This document shows, one piece after another, positions 42,114 through 51,477 of a stretch of DNA of 64,000 nt. The notes beneath the pieces were generated by a model. That model made no database searches. It was not told where the DNA came from and saw only the letters and a list, made by a program, of their open reading frames with translations. The first letter of the stretch is position 1. Every line of letters begins with the position of its first letter. The stretch comes from Candidatus Heimdallarchaeota archaeon (GTDB lineage Archaea; Asgardarchaeota; Heimdallarchaeia; Heimdallarchaeales; Heimdallarchaeaceae). Location: NCBI GenBank assembly GCA_016840095.1, contig JAEOSZ010000031.1, positions 160,938 through 224,937 of the forward strand, read 5' to 3'. The position numbers and the translations under genes were made by a program.

Positions 42114-45100
42114 CTACTCCAGATTCCTTGGCATATACTTTGCGTAATTTCTTTTCATCGACAAATAGAATATTCCCAGAAATAGTACCGGTGCAATTAC
42201 AAATCCAATAATAAACGCAAGAGCGTTAAATTTCCATAGATAATTTATTCCACTATAGAAGAATTTGTTTGTTGCCCAAGTGAATCCCCACAATATTGCG
42301 AATCCTACCCCTGAGCCCAGTAATAGACCAGGTAATACTCCTGTTAATGCCGTTTCAACCATTGTCATCCTTATGATTCTTTTTGTTGAAATCCCCATTT
42401 TCTTAAGCCTATCATTCTTTGTAATTCTTTGCTGTAATATTTTAATTGGGTTGCTTATACTTACAAATGCTATTGCAATCAAACAAACGAGTATTGAAAG
42501 AGCGAACTCTGCAGATACTATACTAAAGAATGGGAATGTTTCGAAAATTCTCTCTTCACTATCGGTTATTGCTGAATCAATGTTCAATCCCATTGTTTCA
42601 TCTAGATAATTAGCAATCTGGTCATGATCAGCGTTTTTTGATAGCCTTATAAGTAATCTATCCTTAATTTTATCACTTGCTACTGTCATAGTATCTCTGA
42701 TTAAATCAAAATTAGCATCTGTCATCAATAGTCCTGCTATTCTTACAGTTACTCCAGGAATGTATTCCCCTGCAGTATAAAATACTGGAATATAGTTGAA
42801 AAAACCATTGATTTCAAATGTTATTTCTGCTGGTGGGAATAAATCTTCAAATAAGTATTCATATTCTCCTTCTGCTCTATCATCAAAGAAGTATTTAGTA
42901 GCTAACATAGTATTATTATCTTCTAAAGCTCTTATTGAATCCTCCCAGTCAGTAAACAATCTGCTAGGTGGTTTATAGACTGTATTCAGGAATTCCGTTA
43001 CATTATTTATCAAATACACTGAAAGCGGATCAAAATTATAGATACATTCTGCCTCATGAATAAAGGTTGTGCTTTCAACTCCAGGTAGATCTTGAATTTC
43101 TGCAAGTAAGGATTGATTTACATCCATCCAATTTTTCACAAATATGTCAGCTCCATTATACATGTAAGCATCCTTAACATAGTTGTATTCTACCGTTATT
43201 GGTGCCATGATGGATGGAATCGTTATTCCAACAATCAACAGAAATGCAAAGAAAATATTACTGAATAATTTGATATCTGATCGGACTTCAACTAAGGTAA
43301 ACGATCCAATAGTTTTTCTTCGATTCCACGTGATCTTGCTCAGAGCAATAATAAGTATTCCATGCAAATCTTTTAACAATAATCCTATTCCTAATAGAGC
43401 AAAGAGAACGCCCAAACCTGCTAGATAGATGTTAATCATTAGAAATGATGCATTACCAGATGAGGGTAGATTTCTCAAATTTGCTTTGTATAAGCTGAAG
43501 AAAAGAATCGTAATTCCAACACCTGCGCCAATCAAAATTATTGTTGGAAGTCTAATTTGCTTCAATAGTGTAACAAGTCTTTGAGGGGTTTTTTGGAAAG
43601 TAGTTTTCTTTGTTGAAACTTGTACTATTTTTGGAATAGAAATGAGGACTAAAGCTGTAATAGTAAATAATGTAGCCCATCCTAAACCACTAAAATTCAA
43701 TACTTGATTCTGCTGGTTAAAGGTAAGAAATGAATCAACTTTCAATAATGGAGGTACTAGAACAAATGACAATCCAAAACCTACAAATGATGCAAGTATC
43801 GCTTCAAATATTTTTAGAAGTATATAATTAAACGCTATTCGACTCGAAGACAACCCTTTCGTCTGGAATATTTCAATCTCTTGCTCAAGTCCTTTGGAAT
43901 ATAGATCATTTGTTTCAAAGATGAGGAATATCGCCAAATAGAGAATTGGAACAGCTAGCATAAAGAATAGTAACGTTGAAGACTGAATTCGAGGTTCTAA
44001 AATCTCAATAATATCTTCTAGTTCAGCATAGAAATACCAATAACCATTACTCATCTCTCCTGTGAATTCAAAGAAATGAGCATTTCCATCTTCTAATTCT
44101 TCAATATCATCTTTTAATTGAGTAAGCATTTCAGGTTTAAAATCACTGAAATCATAATAGAGTTGAACATAACTGTTTACAAACATATAATAAGGATTTA
44201 AATCTTCTAGATTTGCCCAAGCATTGTCACCAAATGAAACCATCCCCCCGAAAATGTTAACTAAAGCTTGCGAAGAATCCATAGGTAGATCATAATCTGT
44301 CCATATTCTTTCTAACTCAGAAGGTGCTGGAGCGTCAAATAATCCTGTAATTGTTAGATTTACATGACTATCTCCAAGTTCTGAATTATAGTAGTTAATT
44401 TGAGATCCCCAGAATGTTATTGTATCATTTACTGTAACATTTAAGCTAATTGCAGTTGCAATATCATACTCTAAAATCACTTCACCTGGTGCTTCTGGTA
44501 ATCTTCCTTCAACAATAAATTCATTCATGAAATCGCTGTAATTATTGGATAATGCAATGTAGGTTATTCCTCTGAGTGAGCTTGTATTTGTAGTCATATC
44601 TTCTATCATACCATAGAATGCTGTAGAGTATTCATAACCACTAACAATGCTCGCAAACACTTCTTGCTCTAATTTGAGACTTGTGAAAATTTCACTAAGA
44701 GCAACTTTCTCATATTGCTGTACAGCTGGAATACTAACATACTGATTAGCAGTATCATAATTATATACTAGCTTGATGCTTTCATGTCCGTCATTGAGTA
44801 TATCGAGAGTATCTGCATACTCATTAAACAGTACTTCTCTTTTTGAACTATAAAGAGCTGTACTAGTAAGAATGATTAATGCTAGCACTGTCATACTGAT
44901 TAAGTTCATCAAATGTCTTTTTTTGTTCGTTTTAAATAGATCAAAAAGTGAGGATGTGAAATTTGCAATAAATACCCAGAAATTAATGAAAGGCAAGAAA
45001 ATTTTGCTTTTATCTTCATAAATAGGTCTGATCAGATAACGTTTTATTGAAACAAGTCCAGCTTTAACTTTCCTTCTAAATAGCATTACTACAAGAGATA

Positions 45101-46454
45101 CTATTCCTACAGCAATCACAATATAAATACCAGCGGATTTCCAGAAAACCTGAAAAGTATTAAGCTCTTGTACTCCTAAAAATCCAAGTTTTTTGAAATC
45201 ACCCAAATCATAATCTGTTGAAATATAAAATGCTATCATATCTTCTTTGGAGAAACTTCTTTTATCAAAATCATCAGTACTCACTAGTGATGTATGAGTG
45301 AATATTCTACTTCCATTAGTTGTTTCATAGAAGTAAAAGGAGTGATAATTATCCTTGTATGGAACATTGTATATGAAAAATTCTTCTTGTGTAACATTGG
45401 AATAATCATTAGTAATTATCGCCACTTTGGATTTAAGATTATCTCCAGAAAAGAACTCTTCTGTATCAATATGAGGTTCAGAATTAATCACGTATTTTGT
45501 ATGATTTTCTTCTTGAACAACATAAAAATCACTGTATGGAAAGACACCTGTATAAGTAATATTGAAATCAGAAAATTCTATAGTTTGATTAATGGAATAT
45601 TTTAAGCTGTAGATTTTATCCCCTCTAGCCATAGCTAGACTAAAATTACCATCATTTGTTAAGCTGAATTTAGTGTCAAATCCTCCTTCATTTAGGATCA
45701 TTGAATTAGAAACATATGAATCATTGAATCCTTTGGAAACAATTGTTCCATGCCAATGGATATAGGTATATTGAGGAGTATAAATATAATGACTATATAC
45801 TTTATTATCTTGATAATGGAAATCAATTAAGAAATCAAACTCTGCATCAAGTATATATTGATTCTCAAGAACAAAGCTTCCATTTCCATAAAATCTTAGC
45901 ATTTCAAATTTAGTGACAGCAAGTTCAGAAACTGGAGGCCAATTCTGAATGTAAGCTAAAACCATAAGGAAGGTATTATTTGCCTCATAGTAGATTTTCA
46001 TTTTTGGATAGTTCATATTTGCGTTGTAAGCATAGAATTCTTCATCAACTGGACCAGTTGTTACTGTCCAATTGTATTTGTGAATCTTCATTAATCCAAA
46101 AAATGTATGAAATGCATAAAATAATTCTATTCCATTTTCTATGTTAAAGACTCTGAAGTATTCCGTATTATACTCCTCTATTTTTACAATGTTTAGTTCA
46201 TCATTTACTTTGTGAATTATCATGAATGTATTGTTTTCGTAAACTATACGGGCTAGAAAGTGGAAATTACCCAAATCATCAACAATAGATTTGGATTCTA
46301 TACTTTCTTCATTTCCTGTTCTATTGATAAGTAAGAATAGTTCATCATCAATAACTTCTTGTGCATTTACCTTTAGTTGCAAACTTAGCGAAACTGTAGA
46401 AGTGACAAAAAGGACAATAATTAAGGTTAAAAACAGTGATTTTTTTCTTCTCAT
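42114..46454 (-). CDS. Giant sensor/FtsX-type ABC permease, copy 2
   Basis: A 1446-residue paralogue of the protein at 21235-25539. A signal peptide (R-R-K-K-S, then hydrophobic to about 30, V-N-A) is followed by about 390 residues of outside Tyr/Asn-rich sequence. A helix lies near 435-458, another near 515-537, then a MacB-like outside domain, a six-helix block, a third outside domain and three final helices. The ending A-K-Y-M-P-R-N-L-E matches copy 1. The FtsX parts are clearly more similar between copies than the outside sensor regions. This suggests a shared mechanism with different signals or cargo. Its partner ATPase follows directly. Confidence 0.8.
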   Translation of the reverse strand: MRRKKSLFLTLIIVLFVTSTVSLSLQLKVNAQEVIDDELFLLINRTGNEESIESKSIVDDLGNFHFLARIVYENNTFMIIHKVNDELNIVKIEEYNTEYFRVFNIENGIELFYAFHTFFGLMKIHKYNWTVTTGPVDEEFYAYNANMNYPKMKIYYEANNTFLMVLAYIQNWPPVSELAVTKFEMLRFYGNGSFVLENQYILDAEFDFLIDFHYQDNKVYSHYIYTPQYTYIHWHGTIVSKGFNDSYVSNSMILNEGGFDTKFSLTNDGNFSLAMARGDKIYSLKYSINQTIEFSDFNITYTGVFPYSDFYVVQEENHTKYVINSEPHIDTEEFFSGDNLKSKVAIITNDYSNVTQEEFFIYNVPYKDNYHSFYFYETTNGSRIFTHTSLVSTDDFDKRSFSKEDMIAFYISTDYDLGDFKKLGFLGVQELNTFQVFWKSAGIYIVIAVGIVSLVVMLFRRKVKAGLVSIKRYLIRPIYEDKSKIFLPFINFWVFIANFTSSLFDLFKTNKKRHLMNLISMTVLALIILTSTALYSSKREVLFNEYADTLDILNDGHESIKLVYNYDTANQYVSIPAVQQYEKVALSEIFTSLKLEQEVFASIVSGYEYSTAFYGMIEDMTTNTSSLRGITYIALSNNYSDFMNEFIVEGRLPEAPGEVILEYDIATAISLNVTVNDTITFWGSQINYYNSELGDSHVNLTITGLFDAPAPSELERIWTDYDLPMDSSQALVNIFGGMVSFGDNAWANLEDLNPYYMFVNSYVQLYYDFSDFKPEMLTQLKDDIEELEDGNAHFFEFTGEMSNGYWYFYAELEDIIEILEPRIQSSTLLFFMLAVPILYLAIFLIFETNDLYSKGLEQEIEIFQTKGLSSSRIAFNYILLKIFEAILASFVGFGLSFVLVPPLLKVDSFLTFNQQNQVLNFSGLGWATLFTITALVLISIPKIVQVSTKKTTFQKTPQRLVTLLKQIRLPTIILIGAGVGITILFFSLYKANLRNLPSSGNASFLMINIYLAGLGVLFALLGIGLLLKDLHGILIIALSKITWNRRKTIGSFTLVEVRSDIKLFSNIFFAFLLIVGITIPSIMAPITVEYNYVKDAYMYNGADIFVKNWMDVNQSLLAEIQDLPGVESTTFIHEAECIYNFDPLSVYLINNVTEFLNTVYKPPSRLFTDWEDSIRALEDNNTMLATKYFFDDRAEGEYEYLFEDLFPPAEITFEINGFFNYIPVFYTAGEYIPGVTVRIAGLLMTDANFDLIRDTMTVASDKIKDRLLIRLSKNADHDQIANYLDETMGLNIDSAITDSEERIFETFPFFSIVSAEFALSILVCLIAIAFVSISNPIKILQQRITKNDRLKKMGISTKRIIRMTMVETALTGVLPGLLLGSGVGFAILWGFTWATNKFFYSGINYLWKFNALAFIIGFVIAPVLFLGIFYLSMKRNYAKYMPRNLE

Positions 46455-46596
46455 TACACATCATCCAAGATTTATACCTTTATAATTTTATTGCTAAACA
46501 GTTAGTAAGCAGCCAATTAATACTTTTTTGAACTGTATTCGCAAAGACAAAGAATATTGCTCATATTTATTTATTTCTCACAACATTTTGAAAACT

Positions 46597-46604
46597 TTAA
46601 ATAG
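46597..46604 (+). promoter_or_regulatory. TATA box of the DedA-like gene
   Basis: TTTAAATA begins 30 bases before the ATG at 46627 with no ribosome site between, predicting a leaderless message. Confidence 0.5.
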
Positions 46605-46626
46605 TAAAGCAAGTTGACTGAACAAG

Positions 46627-47448
46627 ATGAACAATCCTGTAGATTCAAATAAGGAAGATATTGTTACAACTGACGTTGAAGTAGAAAAAGACTACCTCAC
46701 ACCCGCTGGGAGGAAAAAGGTTGTTTGGTCCAAAAAACGCATTATCTTTGTAGCATTGTTTGTCTTACTAGTTTTAGTCTCAGTTGCTGTATTAATAATG
46801 ATTATTATCGATAAAACTTTTCTCTACAATATCGTAAATGATTACTTCGTAGCTCCTCTTGCAACAATGGGTAACTGGTCTATTTTCCTCTTTCTAGGAT
46901 TGATGATTGTTCAGAGTTTGATAGTTCCTATTCCTTCTGAATTAATTCTGCTAAGTGGTGGATTGTTGTATGGATTCTGGATAGGATTAACAGTTGGTGT
47001 AATTGGTTCAGTTTTAAGTGGAGTAGTTACATTCTATTTAGCAAACAAAGGTGGAAGACCTATTCTAGAAGTTACAGGAGACCATGTTGGATTTATAGAT
47101 AAGTTTGTTCTAGCAATGGACAAATGGATAGAGAAGTGGGGGATCTGGGCAATAATTGCTGGAAGAGCTGTTCCTGTAGTAATGTTTGATCCTATATCTT
47201 ATGCTGCAGGAATTTCTGATATAAAATGGAAGCCATATACTCTTGCAACCTTTATTGGTTCCATTCCTCGATCAGCTTTTTATTCATGGCTTGGTGCACA
47301 AGCTATTGTTGCTCCTGAATGGATAAACACAATATTCTATGTGATATTTGGTGTTTTAATCCTAATGATGATTATTGCTTCTATTATTGGTAATAGAATA
47401 CAGAAAAAAACAGAATTAACTAAAAACCATGAATCTGAAGAAGTATAG
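46627..47448 (+). CDS. DedA/SNARE-associated (VTT domain) membrane protein
   Basis: A 273-residue membrane protein. A polar N-terminus of about 38 residues precedes a helix (41-62). The VTT/DedA core follows: the conserved P-I-P-S-E-L-I-L-L-S-G-G re-entrant motif (near 104-115), the G-x-x-x-G helix pair, F-Y-L-A-N-K-G-G, and the second re-entrant part with G-R-A-V-P-V-V-M-F-D-P-I-S-Y-A-A-G. Members in bacteria and eukaryotes move phospholipids or help proton-driven transport. The Arg of G-R and the Glu of P-S-E are the family's functional residues and are present. It is divergent from the permease copy 2 gene. Confidence 0.85.
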   Translation: MNNPVDSNKEDIVTTDVEVEKDYLTPAGRKKVVWSKKRIIFVALFVLLVLVSVAVLIMIIIDKTFLYNIVNDYFVAPLATMGNWSIFLFLGLMIVQSLIVPIPSELILLSGGLLYGFWIGLTVGVIGSVLSGVVTFYLANKGGRPILEVTGDHVGFIDKFVLAMDKWIEKWGIWAIIAGRAVPVVMFDPISYAAGISDIKWKPYTLATFIGSIPRSAFYSWLGAQAIVAPEWINTIFYVIFGVLILMMIIASIIGNRIQKKTELTKNHESEEV

Positions 47449-47449
47449 A

Positions 47450-48439
47450 TTAATATCCTTCATCTAGATTTACTATATTTCTAAGTTCTAATCCCCTGAT
47501 GAAATTATTTATGTTAGGTATGGCAGAATTTATGAAATGTCCTCTGGGAAAGTCAGTGTTCCAAGCACGATGAGCGCTCATTATAATATTATCAAGTTCT
47601 TGAAATGGAAATTCTGAAGGAAAACAAGGAGAAGGTTCTTGATCATCAGTTCCACGGCTCTGTGGGTAATTATACCAGACATCTATTGCTGCAGCTTTGA
47701 TTAGATTATTTTTTAGTGCTTTATACATTGCTTCTGCATTAATTGTCATCCCTCTTCCAACATTAACTACTATTGTTGAAGGCTTCATTAGAGCAAATTC
47801 TTTCTCATCTAGAAAATTCTCTGTATTTTGAGTTCCAGGTAAACTATTGAAAATGAAATCTGCTTGTTTAATGGCATCTAGCTTATCATCTGGTGAATAA
47901 AATTCGACATCTTCTACTGAAGAATCTTTAGTTCTTTTAATTGCCAGATATCTCATATTGAATGGTTCACACATTTTCTTGAAATGCTTAGCAATCTCAC
48001 CATAACCAATGAATAAGATTGTTTTATTGAATAGAGTTACTGATTGATACTTTCTATGATTCCAACTTCCTTCTCTCAATAATTTATCATTTCGATCAAG
48101 CTCTTTTGAAGCTGAATGTAACATTGAAAACCCATGTTCTGCAATTATGGGCGCGTGGGAGTGATTATTGCAGAGGATTATATTGTTATCTTTATAGAAA
48201 TTGAGATTGTGTCTGTTTAATCCTGTTCCTAGAATCTGGTGAAATTTTAGCTGCTCAACCAGAGCAAGCTGCTCATCAGTTAATCTCCCACCAATTATAA
48301 TATCAGCAGTCTGTAGAGCTTTCTTTTTATCTTCTTCATCTAAGTCTGAATAGTAAGTGAGTAAGGCAGCAGAGTCAACTTTCTCTTCTGCATATTTTCT
48401 CTCTTCATCCTGTAAATTTGACATTAAAAGAACGTTCAT
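47450..48439 (-). CDS. D-2-hydroxyacid dehydrogenase family protein
   Basis: A 329-residue NAD-dependent oxidoreductase. The NAD-binding domain starts with F-I-G-Y-G-E-I (G-x-G-x-I), and the family blocks N-S-L-P-G-T, V-V-N-V-G-R-G and A-A-I-D-V-W are in place. Catalytic Arg is in N-V-G-R-G and the His in M-S-A-H-R. Substrates in the family include phosphoglycerate, glyoxylate and lactate, and this divergent member cannot be assigned to one. Its stop lies two bases from the stop of the convergent DedA-like gene. Confidence 0.8.
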   Translation of the reverse strand: MNVLLMSNLQDEERKYAEEKVDSAALLTYYSDLDEEDKKKALQTADIIIGGRLTDEQLALVEQLKFHQILGTGLNRHNLNFYKDNNIILCNNHSHAPIIAEHGFSMLHSASKELDRNDKLLREGSWNHRKYQSVTLFNKTILFIGYGEIAKHFKKMCEPFNMRYLAIKRTKDSSVEDVEFYSPDDKLDAIKQADFIFNSLPGTQNTENFLDEKEFALMKPSTIVVNVGRGMTINAEAMYKALKNNLIKAAAIDVWYNYPQSRGTDDQEPSPCFPSEFPFQELDNIIMSAHRAWNTDFPRGHFINSAIPNINNFIRGLELRNIVNLDEGY

Positions 48440-48557
48440 CTTAACTTTTCCAAGTCCAACTATAATAAAGATTTTTTGGAATGGGAGTTAAGAATACTGA
48501 TTCTTTTAAAAGTAAAATAAAGTTCAAATACTCAAAAAACAAAAGTACATTGCTACT

Positions 48558-50192
48558 ATGAGTGACCAAGAAGATTCTTCAGATATTGATGCTTTAATTA
48601 AGCAATTGAAGTATAGTTCCATACCTCTACAGAGAGAAAGAGCTGCATATATCTTGAGCAATTATCGTTACTCTAAAGTTTTAGAAGCTCTTCTTAATTC
48701 GCAATTGAATGATCTTAATCCCAAAGTAAGAGATGCTGCTTCTCGAGCACTAGCCTCCCTCATCACTTCAGAAGAAACTGAAAGTGAGATCGTTGATGGT
48801 TTAAGTGGCGAGACAGTGGATTATGAGACTAAAATTGATAATCAATTGTTTAACTTAACCAAGGAATTTGAGATTATCAGAAAAGGTATGAGGAAAATTA
48901 AGTTTAACTGGAAAGATTCTGTTGAGCTTAAGCAGCTTTTTACTGCTGTTGAGAGAGATAGATTTTTGCAAAAACAACCCAATGTCAAGGGTTTGATTAA
49001 CTCCATTTTACTGTTGCCAATTGATGACCCTGATATGGGGAGAGATGTCGCTATAGCAATGGTAGAAATACTTAGAATGAGCTCAGAAGAATCTGAAAGA
49101 TTGAATGCTATAGGGTGCCTAAATAATATTATAACAAATATAGACAAATATACTCCTTACTTTGGAATTGCAGAAGCTTATATTATGATATTCAAGGCAT
49201 CTGAAGATTTTGAGATGAGAATTCCTGCCTTCAAGAGTTTAGAAGAAATCATTATCAGAAAAAGAACCCTTGCAAGATTGAATCAATATACAAACGATAT
49301 CGTTAAACTTCTCAAGTTTTCCTATGATCAAAAGATTAGAGAAACTGCATTGAAAACTTATCCAGATCTAGTAATGACTAGAGAAGAAAAAATACCTTAT
49401 CTGATTGATCTAATAATAGGCATTGTTCGAGCAACTTATGAAGATAAGCTTCGAGAAATGGGTTTAAAAGCATTAGAATCAATCATCAACAAGAATTACT
49501 TGAATGAGGAAAATGTTCAGAGGATAGTAAAGATACTTAAATCTCATCATAAGAAGAATGTCAGAATAAGAGCGATTGAATTATTTACACAGATAATTAA
49601 TCAAGCTCCAGCAGATATTTTCAATTCAGCTTCAAGTGTTTTGATGAATATAGTTCTTAAAACAAAGGAAGAAAATATATGTTATACAGCATTGCAAAAT
49701 GTCGAAAAGTTTTCCTTTATGAATCTTGATTCTGATTTGACAAACATCATCCTTAGAACAGTTGGAGAAATAACTCTCAAATCCTATCATCCTTTTGTAG
49801 CATTCCGAGCATATAATATAATTGAGAGTGTTATTCTTAACAATCCAGAAAGTTTCTCCATAGACTTTGCAAGTATATTCATTGAGTGTCTGAAATTACA
49901 CAAAGATATTGGTGTAACAGAACAAGTACTACTAACCTTTTCTGAATTAATTGTTGCAAGAAATTTAATACCAAGTGATGTTAAGCAATTCATCAAAACT
50001 TTACTCTATTTATCAGCTGATCCAGAAATACTTGAAGGTGTAGTTAGTATTTTCAAAGAATTAATGATAGCTGATGAGAATGTTTTACCTGAAAAAGTGA
50101 TTAACAAAATAATGGAAATAGTTAGTAAAACGTTAGTTAAAGACGATATTTTCTTACTTTTAACAGAACTAGAAGTTCATGAGTTTGTTTAG
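48558..50192 (+). CDS. HEAT/ARM-repeat protein
   Basis: A 544-residue all-helical protein. From residue 15 onward, paired helices of about 35-40 residues recur, with the L-N-P-K-V-R-D-A-A and K-N-V-R-I-R-A-I-E-L-F patterns typical of HEAT repeats. The first repeats (15-75) are the most regular. No enzymatic motif, signal peptide or membrane helix is seen. Such solenoids bind other proteins or nucleic acids. The partner cannot be inferred from the neighbours, which are convergent or divergent single genes. Confidence 0.75.
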   Translation: MSDQEDSSDIDALIKQLKYSSIPLQRERAAYILSNYRYSKVLEALLNSQLNDLNPKVRDAASRALASLITSEETESEIVDGLSGETVDYETKIDNQLFNLTKEFEIIRKGMRKIKFNWKDSVELKQLFTAVERDRFLQKQPNVKGLINSILLLPIDDPDMGRDVAIAMVEILRMSSEESERLNAIGCLNNIITNIDKYTPYFGIAEAYIMIFKASEDFEMRIPAFKSLEEIIIRKRTLARLNQYTNDIVKLLKFSYDQKIRETALKTYPDLVMTREEKIPYLIDLIIGIVRATYEDKLREMGLKALESIINKNYLNEENVQRIVKILKSHHKKNVRIRAIELFTQIINQAPADIFNSASSVLMNIVLKTKEENICYTALQNVEKFSFMNLDSDLTNIILRTVGEITLKSYHPFVAFRAYNIIESVILNNPESFSIDFASIFIECLKLHKDIGVTEQVLLTFSELIVARNLIPSDVKQFIKTLLYLSADPEILEGVVSIFKELMIADENVLPEKVINKIMEIVSKTLVKDDIFLLLTELEVHEFV

Positions 50193-50194
50193 TT

Positions 50195-51016
50195 TCAAAC
50201 ATAGAATAGAAACTGGGAGAAAATCAGTAAACCAATAATAACCGCCATCTGCCATAGGTTCATTTCAAATTTGCGAATAACATCCCGGAAGAGAAATGGT
50301 GCAATGACAGAAAATAGTAAAAAGAATGTTCCTGGGAAGTACAGATAAACTACATGATCTCTGTAGGGTATTGAATTGTTATACATTAATCCAAAGAAAA
50401 CGGTTATTGTGATGAAATCGACAATAGCATAGATGAGAAATGGTAATCTGATTTTTTTATGTACATCCATCTTATAAGCTAAGAAAATTATCGGAATATA
50501 GAAGAAGAATATGTCAGTGTAGAAATCAGTTGTTTGTAGAAGTTTTAGTTTGAACATGTCTTTGAGAGCAAATTCATTGAAACTTTCAAATGGGACTATA
50601 GGAAAACCAAGCTCTAATCTACTAGGCCATAAGAAATAAACAGAATCAATGTAAAGCATATCCAGAAAGATATGTGAAGCTAAACCAAGGAATAATCCAA
50701 GAGCAAAACCTATTGAATCAAACTCGAATTTTTTCTTGACTGATGGAATCATTCCAATTAAGAAAATTAGTAAAGGAATACCTGCTAAAAATATCAAACT
50801 GTGAGTAAAAGATCTGTGAATGGCTTCCACAGCTGCTTCTGCTTGAATGATTGCTTCAGCAGTTCCTCTGCTCCTAATTATTAGATAAGTTATTGCTGCA
50901 ACAACAATATCAATATCAGGTAGTATTGCGCCAACAACTGCACCTAATTTATACTCTTTTCTCTTGTTCAAACTAGCGAGAAGTAAGCCAGTGAGAAGAT
51001 GTATTCCGCCTTGCAC
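50195..51016 (-). CDS. DUF457/YdjM-type membrane-bound hydrolase-like protein
   Basis: A 273-residue membrane protein starting at GTG. The N-terminus has the family hallmark G-G-I-H-L-L-T-G, then G-A-I-L-P-D-I-D, H-R-S-F-T-H-S and G-L-A-S-H-I-F-L-D-M-L. These His and Asp residues form a metal site in the LexA-binding/YdjM (DUF457) family. About six hydrophobic segments follow. Described as predicted membrane-bound metal-dependent hydrolases; the real substrate is not known. Its stop is two bases from that of the HEAT-repeat gene. Confidence 0.8.
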   Translation of the reverse strand: MQGGIHLLTGLLLASLNKRKEYKLGAVVGAILPDIDIVVAAITYLIIRSRGTAEAIIQAEAAVEAIHRSFTHSLIFLAGIPLLIFLIGMIPSVKKKFEFDSIGFALGLFLGLASHIFLDMLYIDSVYFLWPSRLELGFPIVPFESFNEFALKDMFKLKLLQTTDFYTDIFFFYIPIIFLAYKMDVHKKIRLPFLIYAIVDFITITVFFGLMYNNSIPYRDHVVYLYFPGTFFLLFSVIAPFLFRDVIRKFEMNLWQMAVIIGLLIFSQFLFYV

Positions 51017-51069
51017 AAAACAATGAATGAAACACCAATTATATAATGTTTATGAAAAAACAATAAGAT

Positions 51070-51366
51070 TTAGGAAGCTCTTATCTTTTCTACACATTTG
51101 CTTACATTTTCTAGTACAACTATAGCTTCATCTTCACTCAAATCTCCATGAATAAAAGCTCTACAAGAAGGAAAAATAGAAAGCTTGTTTCCTTTATCTT
51201 CATCTTGAAGAACAAGCATCACACGCGTTTCTCTAAGAAGCTTATAGGATTTTAAATTAGAAAGTAATTCGTCTTTCAGTTCCACTAAAGAGATATTGTG
51301 AAATTCTTCAGGTATACCCTCGTATCCTTTCTTTTTCTTACAAGGTGAAACTGTATGATAAATCAT
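51070..51366 (-). CDS. Small conserved-looking protein, unknown function
   Basis: A 98-residue soluble protein. It has Cys in V-S-P-C-K-K-K-K and F-P-S-C-R-A, a strand-turn-strand of the form K-L-S-I-F-P-S-C-R-A-F-I-H-G, then a helix starting D-L-S-E-D-E-A. This last part resembles one repeat of a TBP-like helix-grip fold (strand, G/S-turn, strand, E-E-A helix), but the protein is too short to be a TBP. It lies 53 bases before the DUF457 gene on the same strand and may share its transcript. I do not recognise the family. Confidence 0.5.
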   Translation of the reverse strand: MIYHTVSPCKKKKGYEGIPEEFHNISLVELKDELLSNLKSYKLLRETRVMLVLQDEDKGNKLSIFPSCRAFIHGDLSEDEAIVVLENVSKCVEKIRAS

Positions 51367-51477
51367 CTAAATTAAAAGAAAAATAGGGAATTATTTAAGT
51401 TTCGTATTAATGATTTTTATTTAGAGTTTTCTCCCTTCTTCTTTTTCTTCTTTGAATTTTATATGATATGAATATAA

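Noticed and set aside
21235..46454. Recent inverted duplication that could flip the intervening segment
   Set aside because: The two modules are clearly diverged at the protein level and no long identical DNA stretch was noticed, so homologous inversion is unlikely now.
48440..48557. A TTTTAAAAG element as promoter of the HEAT-repeat gene
   Set aside because: It lies about 45-50 bases before the ATG without a ribosome site, and the gap is shared with a divergent gene, so the element cannot be assigned with confidence.
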